Assembly (NCBI GenBank): GCA_015056415.1
Contig: SVGJ01000027.1
Location: 1-34,450 of the forward strand
Length of the DNA stretch: 34,450 nt
Direction of reading: 5' to 3'
DNA from: Clostridiales bacterium
GTDB taxonomy: Bacteria; Bacillota; Clostridia; Christensenellales; Aristaeellaceae
Below are positions 23,845-32,754 of the stretch, piece by piece; position 1 is the stretch's first letter, and each line of letters opens with the position of its first letter. Made by a program: the position numbers and the translations under genes. The notes under the pieces were generated by a model. It was not told the DNA's origin and made no database searches. It saw only the letters and a program-made list of their open reading frames with translations.

Positions 23845-24969
23845 CGGCCAGACCTGCCTGCCATTGATGAAGGTCGCTTTCACGCTCGCCTTGAGCTCCA
23901 GCGGATCTCCATCCCAGACCACGATGTCCGCGTCCTTTCCCGGGGCAAGACTGCCCAGACGGTCATCCACCCGGCAGATCCGCGCCGCGTCAATGGTGAT
24001 GGCCCGCAGCGCCTGCCATTCGTCCCAGCCCTCCTTGGCGGCAAGGCCGGCGCATAGCGGCAGGTGCTGGATGCGGGACACAGGGTGATCCGTTGTCAGC
24101 GCCACCATCACGCCTGATCGCTGCAGGATGCCTGGGGTCTTGAAGTCCGATTGGCTCACCTCGTCCTTGCTGCGGGAGGCCAGGGTAGGGCCAACAATGG
24201 CCGGGTATCCGCTCTGCGCGATCTCCTGCGCGATCAGATGTCCCTCCGTACAGTGATCCAGCGTCAGCCCAAGGCCGAATTCCTTCGCGATGCGGATGGC
24301 TGTGAAGATATCGTCCGCCCGGTGGACGTGCGCCTTCAGCGGGATTTTCCCTTCAAACAGATCACGGTAGCATTCCAGCGTGAAATCCTTCTGGCTGTTG
24401 CTGCTTTCATTGGCGAAATATTGCTGTGCGCGAAACAGATCCTCCCGGATCAGCGAGGCGATGGCCATCCGTGTGGAGGGCATATTGCCGTTCATGCCAT
24501 AGTTGGTCATGGGATTCTCGCCAAAGGCGATCTTGATGGCTGCAGGCGCCTTGACGATCATATCATCGATGCGCCGCCCATCTGTTTTGATAAAGGCAAA
24601 CTGTCCGCCGATGGGGTTTGCGCTGCCAGGCCCCACCATCACGCCGGTGATCCCGGTGGCAATGGCATTGTGGAAGGCGCTGTCCATGGGATTGATGGCG
24701 TCGATGGCCCGCATACAGGGCGTGATGGGGTTCGTTCCCTCGTTGGTGATGTCGCCCTGAACGGTTTCCTTTTCCTGCGCGATGCCGATATGGCTGTGCG
24801 CGTCAATAAAGCCAGGATATACGCGCATTCCCCGGGCGTCGAACACCTCCTCCTCGCCGCAGGGGATCGACGGGGCGATCTTCGCGATCTTTCCGTCTTT
24901 TACCAGCAGATCCGCCTGCGCCGGTTTTTCCGATTCCATCGTAAACAAAAGGCCATTCCGAATGAGCAT
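23836..24969 (-). CDS. Amidohydrolase (imidazolonepropionase-like)
   Basis: A 377-residue metal-dependent amidohydrolase. The N-terminal sheet (LIRNGLLFTME) leads to the metal-binding DAHSH (H58, H60); later ligands appear in KAHVHRADD, LDHCTEG and the Asp in TTDHPV, and GKDADIVVWDGDP marks the C-terminal sheet. The overall pattern is close to HutI-like enzymes of the imidazolonepropionase group, but no histidine-degradation genes are near, so the substrate is open. A strong AAGGAGG precedes the ATG. It is divergently oriented from the Asn/Gln-rich gene, with a 28-bp palindromic promoter-like element between them. Confidence 0.87.
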   Translation of the reverse strand: MLIRNGLLFTMESEKPAQADLLVKDGKIAKIAPSIPCGEEEVFDARGMRVYPGFIDAHSHIGIAQEKETVQGDITNEGTNPITPCMRAIDAINPMDSAFHNAIATGITGVMVGPGSANPIGGQFAFIKTDGRRIDDMIVKAPAAIKIAFGENPMTNYGMNGNMPSTRMAIASLIREDLFRAQQYFANESSNSQKDFTLECYRDLFEGKIPLKAHVHRADDIFTAIRIAKEFGLGLTLDHCTEGHLIAQEIAQSGYPAIVGPTLASRSKDEVSQSDFKTPGILQRSGVMVALTTDHPVSRIQHLPLCAGLAAKEGWDEWQALRAITIDAARICRVDDRLGSLAPGKDADIVVWDGDPLELKASVKATFINGRQVWPKK

Positions 24970-24992
24970 CAGTTCATCCTCCTTTTTCCGCG

Positions 24993-25023
24993 TGAATAGT
25001 TTGCCTTGATCCGGTCAAACTAT
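24993..25023. promoter_or_regulatory. Palindromic divergent promoter/operator region
   Basis: ATAGTTTG (24996-25003) and CAAACTAT (25016-25023) form a perfect inverted repeat. Read on the plus strand, TGAATA (24993-24998), a 17-base gap and CAAACTA (25016-25022) resemble a forespore sigma-G/F promoter; the minus strand reads GGATA-N17-CAAACTA in the same way. It could instead be an operator for a dimeric repressor. Weak evidence for either. Confidence 0.4.
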
Positions 25024-25053
25024 CCTCGCAACCGCAAGAGAGGGGGTGGAACG

Positions 25054-25209
25054 ATGGATTGCAAGCAGAATAGCCAGCAGTATAATCACAACAACCAGAA
25101 CCAGCAGAACAATAACAGCAACAACAATCAGCAGAACAACCGCAGCAATGACAACAACCGCAATCAGAACAACCGTCAAAACAACAACCGCAATGACCTT
25201 GACCGCTAA
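25054..25209 (+). CDS. Small Asn/Gln-rich low-complexity protein (51 aa)
   Basis: A 51-residue protein that opens MDCKQNSQQY and is then almost wholly Asn, Gln, Arg and Ser, ending RNDLDR. The start at 25054 has GAGAGGGGGTGG just before it. It has no hydrophobic core, signal or membrane segment and should be disordered and basic. The composition recalls gamma-type small acid-soluble spore proteins and other spore-coat or RNA-binding low-complexity proteins, but I see no defining motif. A terminator follows. The sigma-G-like promoter upstream would fit a spore role; this is inference only. Confidence 0.7.
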   Translation: MDCKQNSQQYNHNNQNQQNNNSNNNQQNNRSNDNNRNQNNRQNNNRNDLDR

Positions 25210-25249
25210 GGGCTGACGTGTTTGTCCCCTTGCCCCAGGGTCATTGGCG

Positions 25250-25285
25250 CCGCTTGCTCTCCGCACGGAGAGCAAGCGGTTTTTT
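25250..25285 (+). terminator. Terminator after the Asn/Gln-rich gene
   Basis: A perfect 14-bp stem, CCGCTTGCTCTCCG (25250-25263) with its complement at 25266-25279, has a 2-base loop and is followed by six T. Confidence 0.9.
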
Positions 25286-25334
25286 GATGACTATCATCCC
25301 CTGCAAAAGCGTTAGCGGCCGTCCGGTGAGAAGG

Positions 25335-25365
25335 AAAAAAGCAGAGCTTCCAGCTCTGCTTTTTT
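25335..25365. terminator. Bidirectional terminator
   Basis: AAAAAAGCAGAGCT and AGCTCTGCTTTTTT flank a 3-base loop. With A on one side and T on the other it ends the minus-strand amidohydrolase and backs up the preceding plus-strand terminator. Confidence 0.9.
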
Positions 25366-25379
25366 GCGTGCGTATTGGC

Positions 25380-26975
25380 TTAATAAACCTGTTTGCCCCC
25401 CAGCCAGGTCTGCAGGGGATGGATATCGCCGATCCGCTCCGGCGCCGCGCTGAGGGGATCACCGTCCAGGACGGTGAAGTCCGCCAGATAGCCCGGGGCG
25501 ATGTGGCCCTTCACGTTTTCCTCAAAGGAGGCGTGGGCGCCCTCGATGGTATAGGAGCGCAGGGCTTCCGGCACGGTCATGGCTTCCTCCGGGCGGTAGG
25601 GGCCCTTGCCGGAAAGGGTGCGTCGGGTCACCGCGCACTGGATGCCTCGCAGGGCTACGGGCATTTCCACCGGGCAATCGGTGCCGTTGGACACGTGAAG
25701 GCCCAGCTCCTTCATGGTGTGGAAGGCGTAGCTGGTGCCGGCCACTTCCGACCCCACGCGACTTTCCACGATGTTGATGTCATAATCCAGGAAGATGGAT
25801 TGGATATAGGCGTGGAGGTTCAGCTCCCGCATGCGGCGCAGCTGCTCGGGCCGGGTGATCTGCACGTGCACCACGCCGCTGCGGTGATCGGCGCGGGGAC
25901 AGGCGGAGAAGGCCTTTTCATATGCGTTCAGCACCCGGTCAAGCACGCCATCGCCAATGGCGTGGATGGCCACCTGCATACCGCTGGCATGGGCCAGGGA
26001 AACCATATCGTCAAACTGCTGCTGGGTGAAGATGGCCAGTCCGCGCTGGCCGGGAGCATCGGCGTAATCCTCCCGCAGGAAGGCCGTCCTTGCGCCCAGC
26101 GAGCCGTCGCCCAGCATCTTCAGCGGGCCTATGCGGAACATATCATCGCCCCAGCCGGTATTGTAGCCCTTGGCCAGGAAACCCCGCAGCCCCTCCAGCG
26201 TGGGGAGCTGCGCCTGCTCATACACACGCACGGTGAGGCCGCCCTCATGCTGTAGCTCCCGGTAGGCAGCGATGATCTCCTCGTAGTCCAGATTTTCAAA
26301 AGCGCAAAGGTCGTCGGTCTGGCAGGAGGTGACGCCGCAGCGGTTCAGCGCGGCGGAGGCGCTGCGCAGCATGGCCTTCAATTCGCCGCGGGTGGGGGCG
26401 GGCAGCCGGGTGTACACCATGGACATGGCGCTGTCCTCAAACAAGCCGGCGGCCAGGTCGTAATGTCCGCCGTAGGGCTGGGGAGCATCCTCATTCAGCT
26501 CAAGAAGCTCGATGGCCCTGCTGTTCACCACCAGGCAGTGGCCGCAGCACCGCACGATGCAGATGGGATGCTCGGCGCTCACCGCGTCCAGATCGGCGCG
26601 GGTGGGCAGGCCGTGACCATCGGCGAAATAATCCTGGTTCCAGCCCCGGCCCCGCACCCAGCCGCCGGGCGCGATGCCCCGGGCGGCGATGAAGGCTCGC
26701 AGGCCCTCCTGCAGGTCGGTGATGGAGGAGGTGTGCTGCATCAGGTCGCAGCAGGTCATGGCGAAGCCGTAGTTCAGCAGGTGCATATGGGAATCATTGA
26801 AGCCGGCGCAGACGAAACGCCCCTCCAGGTCGGTGACGATATCGTCATCACGGCGCAGGGCGAGGAGCTCTCCGGTGGAGCCAACGGCGGTGAAGCGGCC
26901 GTCCTCCACGGCGAAGGCCTGCTGAAGGGCTTCCTCGCCGGTGAAGATCGTGCCATTGATGAACAGGTGTTTCAT
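25380..26975 (-). CDS. Amidohydrolase family 3 protein (YtcJ-like)
   Basis: A 531-residue metal-dependent hydrolase. DSHMH (H63, H65) is the first metal pair; other marks include WVRGRGWNQ, LGDGSLGARTA (typical of YtcJ), IHAIGD, HVQIT, SNGTDCPVE and LADFTVLDGDP. The family hydrolyses N-formyl, N-acyl or similar amides; the exact substrate is not evident. It starts 1 base after the cinA stop, so the two are co-transcribed and probably translationally coupled. There is no signal peptide, so it acts in the cytoplasm. Confidence 0.9.
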   Translation of the reverse strand: MKHLFINGTIFTGEEALQQAFAVEDGRFTAVGSTGELLALRRDDDIVTDLEGRFVCAGFNDSHMHLLNYGFAMTCCDLMQHTSSITDLQEGLRAFIAARGIAPGGWVRGRGWNQDYFADGHGLPTRADLDAVSAEHPICIVRCCGHCLVVNSRAIELLELNEDAPQPYGGHYDLAAGLFEDSAMSMVYTRLPAPTRGELKAMLRSASAALNRCGVTSCQTDDLCAFENLDYEEIIAAYRELQHEGGLTVRVYEQAQLPTLEGLRGFLAKGYNTGWGDDMFRIGPLKMLGDGSLGARTAFLREDYADAPGQRGLAIFTQQQFDDMVSLAHASGMQVAIHAIGDGVLDRVLNAYEKAFSACPRADHRSGVVHVQITRPEQLRRMRELNLHAYIQSIFLDYDINIVESRVGSEVAGTSYAFHTMKELGLHVSNGTDCPVEMPVALRGIQCAVTRRTLSGKGPYRPEEAMTVPEALRSYTIEGAHASFEENVKGHIAPGYLADFTVLDGDPLSAAPERIGDIHPLQTWLGGKQVY

Positions 26976-26976
26976 G

Positions 26977-28221
26977 TCAGTTCCTTTCGGCTTCTTTCAG
27001 CACGGCGTACATGGCGTGCTTCATGGTCAGGGTGCGGATGCGGGTACGGTCGCCGGTGAGTCGCAGGGGCAGCACCCGGGTAGCTTCCGCCGTGGCAAGG
27101 CCCACGAACACCGTACCCACAGGGGTTTCGGGGGTGCCGCCATCGGGCCCGGCAAGGCCTGTGGCGCTGATGGCCACGTCAGTTCCCAGGCGTTCACGGG
27201 CGCCCTCGGCCATGGCGCGGGCCACCTCGGCGCTGACCACGCCATGACGGTCGATCAGCTCCGCAGGCACGCCGGTGAGCAGGGTTTTGGATTCCGTCTG
27301 ATAGGTGACGAAGCCGCCCTTCACCACGCAGGACGCGCCGGGGATCTCCACCATGGAGGAGGCCATCAGCCCGCCGGTGAGGCTTTCGGCGGTGGCAATG
27401 GTCCAGCCGCGGCGCTTCAGGGCCTCCACGGCGCAGCGGGCCAGGGAGCCGGCGTCGTTCTCCTCAACGGCGTAGATCACATCGCCCAGGCGAGTCCTGA
27501 CCTCCTCAAGCAGGGGCAGGAGCAGCGCCTCGGCGGCTTCGGTGGTATCGGCACAGGCGGTGGCGCGCAGCAGCACCTCGCCGGGAGAGCAGTAGGGCGA
27601 AAGGGAAGGATTGCTGCCGGTTTCCAGGTCGCTCAGGCACTGATCCACCTCGGATTCACCCATGCCGAAGATACGGATGTACCGGCTCACCAGCGTCTTG
27701 CCGGACCGGGCGCGCAGCCATGGCTCCGCATGGTCGATCCACATGGGCTGCAGCTCCGCCGGCGGGCCGGGCAGATGAATGACCACCTTGCCTCCGCCCA
27801 TGGGAACGATGGCTCCCGGCGCGGTGCCGTGGGGATTGGGCAGAAGGGTGGCGTCAGGGGTGAACATGGTCTGGGAAAGATTATTGGGCGTCATGGGCCG
27901 GTTGAAGCGGGCAAACCGGGCGCGGAGCATCTCCTCTGCCTCGGGGTTGCGCACCAGCTCCTTGCCTGCGATCTTCGCCGCGACGCGCTTGGTGATATCG
28001 TCCACCGTGGGGCCAAGGCCGCCGGAGGTCACGACCACATCGGCCCGGCTCAGGGCCAGACGGTAGGCCTCCTCCAGACGGTCGGCGTTATCGCCCACCA
28101 CGGTCTGATGATACTGGCTCACGCCCAGGGCGCTGAGCCGCCGGGAAAGGAAATACGCATTGGTGTTCAGCACCTGCCCCATCAGCAGCTCTGTGCCGAC
28201 GCAGAGGATCTCGGCGATCAT
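26977..28221 (-). CDS. cinA: CinA-type protein with C-terminal nicotinamide-nucleotide amidase domain
   Basis: A 414-residue protein with both CinA parts. The N-terminal MoCF-like domain (~1-170) shows CVGTELLMG, TSGGLGPT and LPGPP; it acts on ADP-ribose-type pyrophosphates. The C-terminal domain (~255-410) shows TAESLTGG with the active-site Ser and SATGLAGPDGG; it deamidates nicotinamide mononucleotide in pyridine nucleotide salvage. The start at 28221 has GAAGGA 6 bases upstream; the GTG at 28239 overlaps that site. Length is normal for the family. In many Bacillota it lies beside recA; here it is paired with an amidohydrolase instead. Confidence 0.94.
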   Translation of the reverse strand: MIAEILCVGTELLMGQVLNTNAYFLSRRLSALGVSQYHQTVVGDNADRLEEAYRLALSRADVVVTSGGLGPTVDDITKRVAAKIAGKELVRNPEAEEMLRARFARFNRPMTPNNLSQTMFTPDATLLPNPHGTAPGAIVPMGGGKVVIHLPGPPAELQPMWIDHAEPWLRARSGKTLVSRYIRIFGMGESEVDQCLSDLETGSNPSLSPYCSPGEVLLRATACADTTEAAEALLLPLLEEVRTRLGDVIYAVEENDAGSLARCAVEALKRRGWTIATAESLTGGLMASSMVEIPGASCVVKGGFVTYQTESKTLLTGVPAELIDRHGVVSAEVARAMAEGARERLGTDVAISATGLAGPDGGTPETPVGTVFVGLATAEATRVLPLRLTGDRTRIRTLTMKHAMYAVLKEAERN

Positions 28222-28279
28222 GACAAATCCTTCTTTCACTTGGGATATGATTATGATACCATTTTTTCGCCAATTATGC

Positions 28280-28285
28280 TATACT
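28280..28285 (+). promoter_or_regulatory. Likely -10 box of the flavoprotein gene
   Basis: TATACT lies about 34 bases before the start codon at 28319. No good -35 stands at 16-18 bases, so the promoter is only partly supported. Confidence 0.45.
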
Positions 28286-28318
28286 TGCTGCAATAGGAAC
28301 GTTCAAGGAGGTCATTGC

Positions 28319-28936
28319 ATGAAGGTATTGATGCTCAACGGCAGTCCCAGGGCCCATGGCAACACCGCCCGTGCCCTGCAGGAGATGGAGACCGTCTTCG
28401 CCCGGGAGGGCATTGAGACAGAGATCATCCATCTGGGAAACAAGGATATCCGCAGCTGCGTCGCCTGCGGACATTGCGGCAGCGCCGGCAAGTGTGTTTT
28501 CGACGATATCGTGAACGAGCTGGCCGTGAAGTTTGAGGAATGCGACGGCCTGGTGGTGGGCAGCCCGGTCTACTATGCCTCGGCCAACGCCACGCTGGTG
28601 GCCGCGCTGACGCGGCTGTTTTACTCCGTGCATTTCGATATGCGCATGAAGGTGGGCGCCAGCGTGGTGGTGGCCCGCCGCGGCGGCTGCTCGGCCACCT
28701 TTGACGAGCTGAACAAGTTCTTCACCATCAGCGGGATGCCGGTGGCCTCCAGCCAGTACTGGAACAGCATCCACGGCGGCGCTCCCGGCGAGGCAGAGCA
28801 GGACGCCGAGGGGCTGCAGACCATGCGCACCCTGGCCAGCAACATGGCTTTCCTGATGAAGTCCATCGCCCTGGGCAAGGAAAAGTACGGTTTGCCCGAG
28901 CGGGAAAAGCACCTGTGGACGAATTTCATCCGGTAA
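28319..28936 (+). CDS. Iron-sulfur flavoprotein (NADPH-dependent FMN reductase fold)
   Basis: A 205-residue flavodoxin-fold protein. LNGSPRAHGNTARAL at the N-terminus is the FMN phosphate loop. Cysteines 47, 50, 53 and 59 (CX2CX2CX5C) match the compact cluster motif of anaerobic iron-sulfur flavoproteins, which carry FMN and one [4Fe-4S]. GSPVYYASANATL is the second FMN loop. It probably transfers electrons in oxygen or metal stress defence or reduces small quinones. The start at 28319 follows AAGGAGG (28305-28311). It is a single-gene unit divergent from cinA. Confidence 0.9.
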   Translation: MKVLMLNGSPRAHGNTARALQEMETVFAREGIETEIIHLGNKDIRSCVACGHCGSAGKCVFDDIVNELAVKFEECDGLVVGSPVYYASANATLVAALTRLFYSVHFDMRMKVGASVVVARRGGCSATFDELNKFFTISGMPVASSQYWNSIHGGAPGEAEQDAEGLQTMRTLASNMAFLMKSIALGKEKYGLPEREKHLWTNFIR

Positions 28937-28940
28937 AAGA

Positions 28941-28970
28941 AAAGCTCCATGCGAATGCATGGAGCTTTTT
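28941..28970. terminator. Bidirectional terminator
   Basis: AAAGCTCCATGC (28941-28952) pairs with GCATGGAGCTTT (28957-28968), followed by more T. It lies between the convergent flavoprotein and typA genes and can serve both. Confidence 0.92.
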
Positions 28971-28978
28971 GCGTGGGA

Positions 28979-30802
28979 TCAATTCTGCTTGTTGCGCCAC
29001 TGCCGCGCGCGGTCGCCGGCGGTGAGGATCTTCTTGCGCATACGCAGCGTCTTGGGGGTGATCTCCAGCAGCTCGTCGTCGTCGATGAACTCCAGGCACT
29101 CCTCCAGCGTCAGCGGGTGGACGGAGATCAGGCGCATGGCGTCCTCCGAGGCAGAGGCGTTGCGCATATTGGTGACGTGCTTCTGCTTGCAGACGTTCAC
29201 CACCAGGTCGTCGGGGCGGGCGTTCTGGCCGCAGATCATGCCCTCGTAGACCTCCTGGCCGGCGCCGATGAACAGCGTGCCGCGCTCCTGGGCATAGAAC
29301 AGGCCGTAGCCGGTGGAGGTGCCGGTCTCGTGGGCCACCAGGGCGCCCACGTTGCGGTGGGGGATATCGCCCTTCACGGGCTCGTACTTCTCAAAGGAGG
29401 AGGACATGATGCCTTCGCCGCGGGTATCGGTCATGAATTCGCTGCGGTAGCCGAACAGGCCGCGGGAGGGGACCAGGAACTCCAGGCGCACACGGTCCAG
29501 GCCGGACATGCTCTCCAGCACGCCGCGGCGGCGGCCGATCTTCTCGATGACGGCGCCCGCGCTGGCCTGGGGGGTATCCACCACCAGGCGCTCGATGGGC
29601 TCGCACTTCACGCCGTCGATCATCTTGTAGATGACCTGGGGCTTCGATACGGCAAACTCATAGCCCTGGCGGCGCATGTTCTCGATGAGGATGGACAGGT
29701 GCAGCTCGCCTCGGCCGCAGACCTCAAAGGCGTCGGTGGTCTCGGTATCATTGACGCGCAGGGAAACGTCCGTCTGCAGCTCGCGCATCAGGCGGGCGCG
29801 CAGGTGACGGCTGGTGACGTACTGGCCCTCGCGGCCGGCGAAGGGGCTGTCGTTGACGCAGAAGGTCATGGTCACGGTGGGCTCGGAGATCTTCACAAAG
29901 GGCAGGCCCTCCACACAGGTGGGCACGCACACCGTATCGCCGATGGAGATATCCTCCATGCCGCACAGGGCCACGATGTCGCCCATGCTCACTTCCTTGG
30001 CGGGGATGCGCTTGAGACCGTCGTACTGGAACAGGCCGGACATACGCCAGCTCTGGCTGGTCTTGCCGGTCTCCAGATTGGTGCACACAACGCTCATGCC
30101 CTCGGTGAAGCTGCCGCGGGTGATGCGGCCCACGCCGATACGGCCCACATACTCGGAATAGTCGATGGTGGAGATCAGCACCTGGGCCGGACCCTCGGGA
30201 TCGCCCTCGGGCGCGGGGATGTACTTGAGGATGGCGTCGAACAGGGGGCGCAGGTCGGTACCGGGGGTCTCCGGGTCGGCGGTGGCGGTACCCTTGCGGG
30301 CGGACACGTACATGATGGGATTCTCCAGGGTGTCCTCATCGGCGTCCAGGTCGATCAGCAGGTCAAGGATCTCGTTGACCACCTCGTCGCAGCGGGCGTC
30401 GGGCCTGTCGATCTTGTTGATGACGATAAGCACCTTCAGCTTCAATTCCAGCGCCTTCTTCAAAACGAAGCGGGTCTGGGGCATGGGGCCCTCGAAGGAG
30501 TCTACCAGCAGCAGCACGCCGTCCACCATCTTAAGGACGCGCTCCACCTCGCCGCCGAAATCGGCGTGGCCGGGAGTATCCACAATGTTGATCTTGGTGC
30601 TGCCGTAATGCACAGCAGTGTTCTTGGCCAGAATGGTGATGCCGCGCTCGCGCTCCAGATCGTTGGAGTCCATGACGCGGTCCACCGTCTGCTGGTTCTC
30701 GCGGTAAATACCGCCCTGCTTCAGCAGCTGGTCCACCAGCGTAGTCTTGCCGTGGTCAACGTGAGCAATGATAGCAATGTTGCGAATATCTTCGCGGATC
30801 AT
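28979..30802 (-). CDS. typA: Translational GTPase TypA/BipA
   Basis: A 607-residue ribosome-associated GTPase. G-domain motifs: AHVDHGKTT (G1, ~13-21), ERERGITI (G2), DTPGHADF (G3) and NKIDR (G4). The later domains match BipA, with GRGELHLSIL and the C-terminal GSRGLFGYRSEF-like segment read as PSRGLFGYRSEF. BipA acts in 50S assembly and stress or low-temperature growth. The start at 30802 is preceded by AAAGGAG. Full length for the family. It is downstream of prfC on the same strand, but a ~290-bp hairpin-rich gap lies between them, so it likely has its own promoter. Confidence 0.97.
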   Translation of the reverse strand: MIREDIRNIAIIAHVDHGKTTLVDQLLKQGGIYRENQQTVDRVMDSNDLERERGITILAKNTAVHYGSTKINIVDTPGHADFGGEVERVLKMVDGVLLLVDSFEGPMPQTRFVLKKALELKLKVLIVINKIDRPDARCDEVVNEILDLLIDLDADEDTLENPIMYVSARKGTATADPETPGTDLRPLFDAILKYIPAPEGDPEGPAQVLISTIDYSEYVGRIGVGRITRGSFTEGMSVVCTNLETGKTSQSWRMSGLFQYDGLKRIPAKEVSMGDIVALCGMEDISIGDTVCVPTCVEGLPFVKISEPTVTMTFCVNDSPFAGREGQYVTSRHLRARLMRELQTDVSLRVNDTETTDAFEVCGRGELHLSILIENMRRQGYEFAVSKPQVIYKMIDGVKCEPIERLVVDTPQASAGAVIEKIGRRRGVLESMSGLDRVRLEFLVPSRGLFGYRSEFMTDTRGEGIMSSSFEKYEPVKGDIPHRNVGALVAHETGTSTGYGLFYAQERGTLFIGAGQEVYEGMICGQNARPDDLVVNVCKQKHVTNMRNASASEDAMRLISVHPLTLEECLEFIDDDELLEITPKTLRMRKKILTAGDRARQWRNKQN

Positions 30803-31095
30803 AGGTAACCTCTCCTTTCGCCTTCGGCGACCAAAGGGGCTTTGCCCCTTTGGAAACCCCACCAGAGAGGGCGCTGCCCTCTCTGGACTCTCCCGCGAAG
30901 GGCCGTTCGGCCCTCTCGACACCCGTTTTAGGTGCATTGATCGGGGAGGGGGGTAAAGTTGCAACAGTGCGTCGCGGCACGCCTGTTGCGTGTCGTGACC
31001 CCTGCAAGGATATCATCAAGTATACTTTCCCCGAATGGGAGTCCAGAGGGCCGAACGGCCCTTTGGTCGGGGATTCCTAAGGGGCTGAAAGCTCC
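30803..31095. repeat. Array of GC-rich hairpins between typA and prfC
   Basis: This 290-bp gap holds no gene. It contains a series of inverted repeats: 30818-30830, 30831-30853 (CCAAAGGGGC/GCCCCTTTGG), 30862-30886 (CCAGAGAGGGC/GCCCTCTCTGG), 30896-30918, 30971-30999 (GTCGCGGCACGC with a near-complement), 31043-31066 (CCAGAGGGCC/GGCCCTTTGG) and 31076-31100, which includes the prfC stop codon. Several share the motif of a Pu/Py-rich arm flanking a short loop and look like copies of one palindromic unit. AGTATACT at 31019-31026 could hold the typA -10 box. Confidence 0.75.
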
Positions 31096-32715
31096 TTAGG
31101 CGCGGTTTGCCGTTTCGGCCAATTCCAATCCCTCGTTGTTTTCGCAGGCCAGACGGATGGACCACTCGTTCTCGAAGAGGAGCACGTCGCGGTCACGGCT
31201 GTCCTTGGCGCGGCCGGAGGTGGAGGTCAGCTTCAGCTGGTCAATGGGCTTGGGGGTGTTGACCACCCAGCGCACATAGCGGAAGGGCATGCCCTCCATC
31301 ACGATGTCCACCTGGTACTCGGTCTTGAGGCGGTGCTCCAGCACCTCGAACTGAAGAACGCCGACCACGCCGACCATGAATTCCTCGCGGCCGGTCTCGG
31401 TGCGGATGAAGGTCTGGATGGCGCCCTCCTCGGCCAGCTGGCTGATGCCCTTCTGGAACTGCTTGCGCTTCATGGAATCCAGCGGGCGCACACGGTTGAA
31501 GAACTCAGGCGCGAAGACGGGGATGTTCTCGTAGTGGAGCTTGGGGCCGGTGGAAAGGGTGTCACCCAGCTGATAGATGCCGGGATCGAACAGGCCGATG
31601 ATATCGCCTGCCCAGGCTTCCTCCACGGCTTCGCGCTCGTCGGCCATGAACTGCTGGGGCTGCTTGAGGGTCACCATCTTGTTGGTGCCGGAGTGCCACA
31701 CGTCCATACCCTTCTCAAAAGCGCCGGAAACAATGCGCATGAAGGCCAGACGATCGCGGTGGGCGGGGTTCATATTGGCCTGGATCTTGAAGATGAAGCC
31801 GGAGAAATAGGGCTCCTTGGGGCCGATCTCACCCTGGTCGCTCAAACGGGGCAGCGGCGGGGGCGTGTACTGCAGGAAGCGCTCCAGGAAGGGCTCCACG
31901 CCGAAGTTGGTCACCGCGGAGCCGAAGAACATGGGGGTCAGCTCGCCCTTGCGCACAGCCTCCAGGTCGAAGGCGTCGCCGGCCTCGTCCAGCAGCTCGA
32001 TCTCCTCTTCCAGGCGGTCGCGGTAGTGCTTCTCCAGGATGGACTCAATGGCGGGGTCGTCCAGGGCAACGGTGGTCTTTTCGACCATCTTGGCGCCGTG
32101 ATCGCCGCCGGCGTAGAGCTCCACCATCTTGGTATCGCGATGGTATACGCCCTGGAAATCGCCGTCCACGCCGATGGGCCAGTTGATGGGGCAGGAGCGG
32201 ATGCCCAGCACCTGCTCCAGCTCCTCCATCAGGGAGAAGGGATCCTTGGCGGCGCGGTCCATCTTGTTCACGAAGGTAAAGATGGGGATGTTGCGCATCC
32301 GGCAAACCTTGAACAGCTTGATGGTCTGGGCCTCCACGCCCTTGGCCGCGTCGATGAGCATCACGGCGGCGTCGGCGGCCACCAGCACGCGGTAGGTATC
32401 CTCGGAGAAGTCCTGATGGCCAGGGGTGTCCAGGATGTTGATGTGGAAGCCGTCGAACTCGAACTGCATGGCGGAGGAGGTCACGGAAATGCCGCGCTGC
32501 TTCTCGATCTCCATCCAGTCAGAGGTGGCGTGCTTGTCGCTCTTGCGGGCCTTGACGCTGCCGGCGGAACGAATGGCGCCGCCGTAAAGCAGGAGCTTTT
32601 CGGTCAGCGTGGTTTTGCCCGCGTCAGGGTGGGAGATGATGGCGAAGGTGCGCCGCTTTTCCACCTGCTGTTGGAGCAGGTCGCGGAAGGCCTGGGTATC
32701 GGTTGAGGGAAGCAT
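31096..32715 (-). CDS. prfC: Peptide chain release factor 3 (RF3)
   Basis: A 539-residue GTPase that recycles RF1/RF2 from the ribosome after termination. Motifs: SHPDAGKTT (G1, ~28-36), EKQRGISV (G2), DTPGHQDF (G3) and NKMDR (G4), followed by the RF3-specific SDKHATSDW segment and the C-terminal MEGMPFRYVRWV region. The length fits RF3 (~525-540). The start at 32715 has AGGAGGT 5 bases upstream; an upstream extension of the frame lacks a ribosome site. Its stop codon lies in a hairpin of the array that separates it from typA. Confidence 0.97.
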   Translation of the reverse strand: MLPSTDTQAFRDLLQQQVEKRRTFAIISHPDAGKTTLTEKLLLYGGAIRSAGSVKARKSDKHATSDWMEIEKQRGISVTSSAMQFEFDGFHINILDTPGHQDFSEDTYRVLVAADAAVMLIDAAKGVEAQTIKLFKVCRMRNIPIFTFVNKMDRAAKDPFSLMEELEQVLGIRSCPINWPIGVDGDFQGVYHRDTKMVELYAGGDHGAKMVEKTTVALDDPAIESILEKHYRDRLEEEIELLDEAGDAFDLEAVRKGELTPMFFGSAVTNFGVEPFLERFLQYTPPPLPRLSDQGEIGPKEPYFSGFIFKIQANMNPAHRDRLAFMRIVSGAFEKGMDVWHSGTNKMVTLKQPQQFMADEREAVEEAWAGDIIGLFDPGIYQLGDTLSTGPKLHYENIPVFAPEFFNRVRPLDSMKRKQFQKGISQLAEEGAIQTFIRTETGREEFMVGVVGVLQFEVLEHRLKTEYQVDIVMEGMPFRYVRWVVNTPKPIDQLKLTSTSGRAKDSRDRDVLLFENEWSIRLACENNEGLELAETANRA

Positions 32716-32754
32716 GAATGACCTCCTGAAATACTTAATCACACAACTTCTTAT

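Noticed and set aside
25066-25200. A CRISPR or microsatellite repeat
   Set aside because: The AAC/CAG-rich run is codon repetition inside a short Asn/Gln-rich coding sequence; there are no constant repeats with unique spacers.
28949-30808. A 619-codon plus-strand frame opposite typA
   Set aside because: It is a shadow of a highly conserved GTPase and has no start site of its own.
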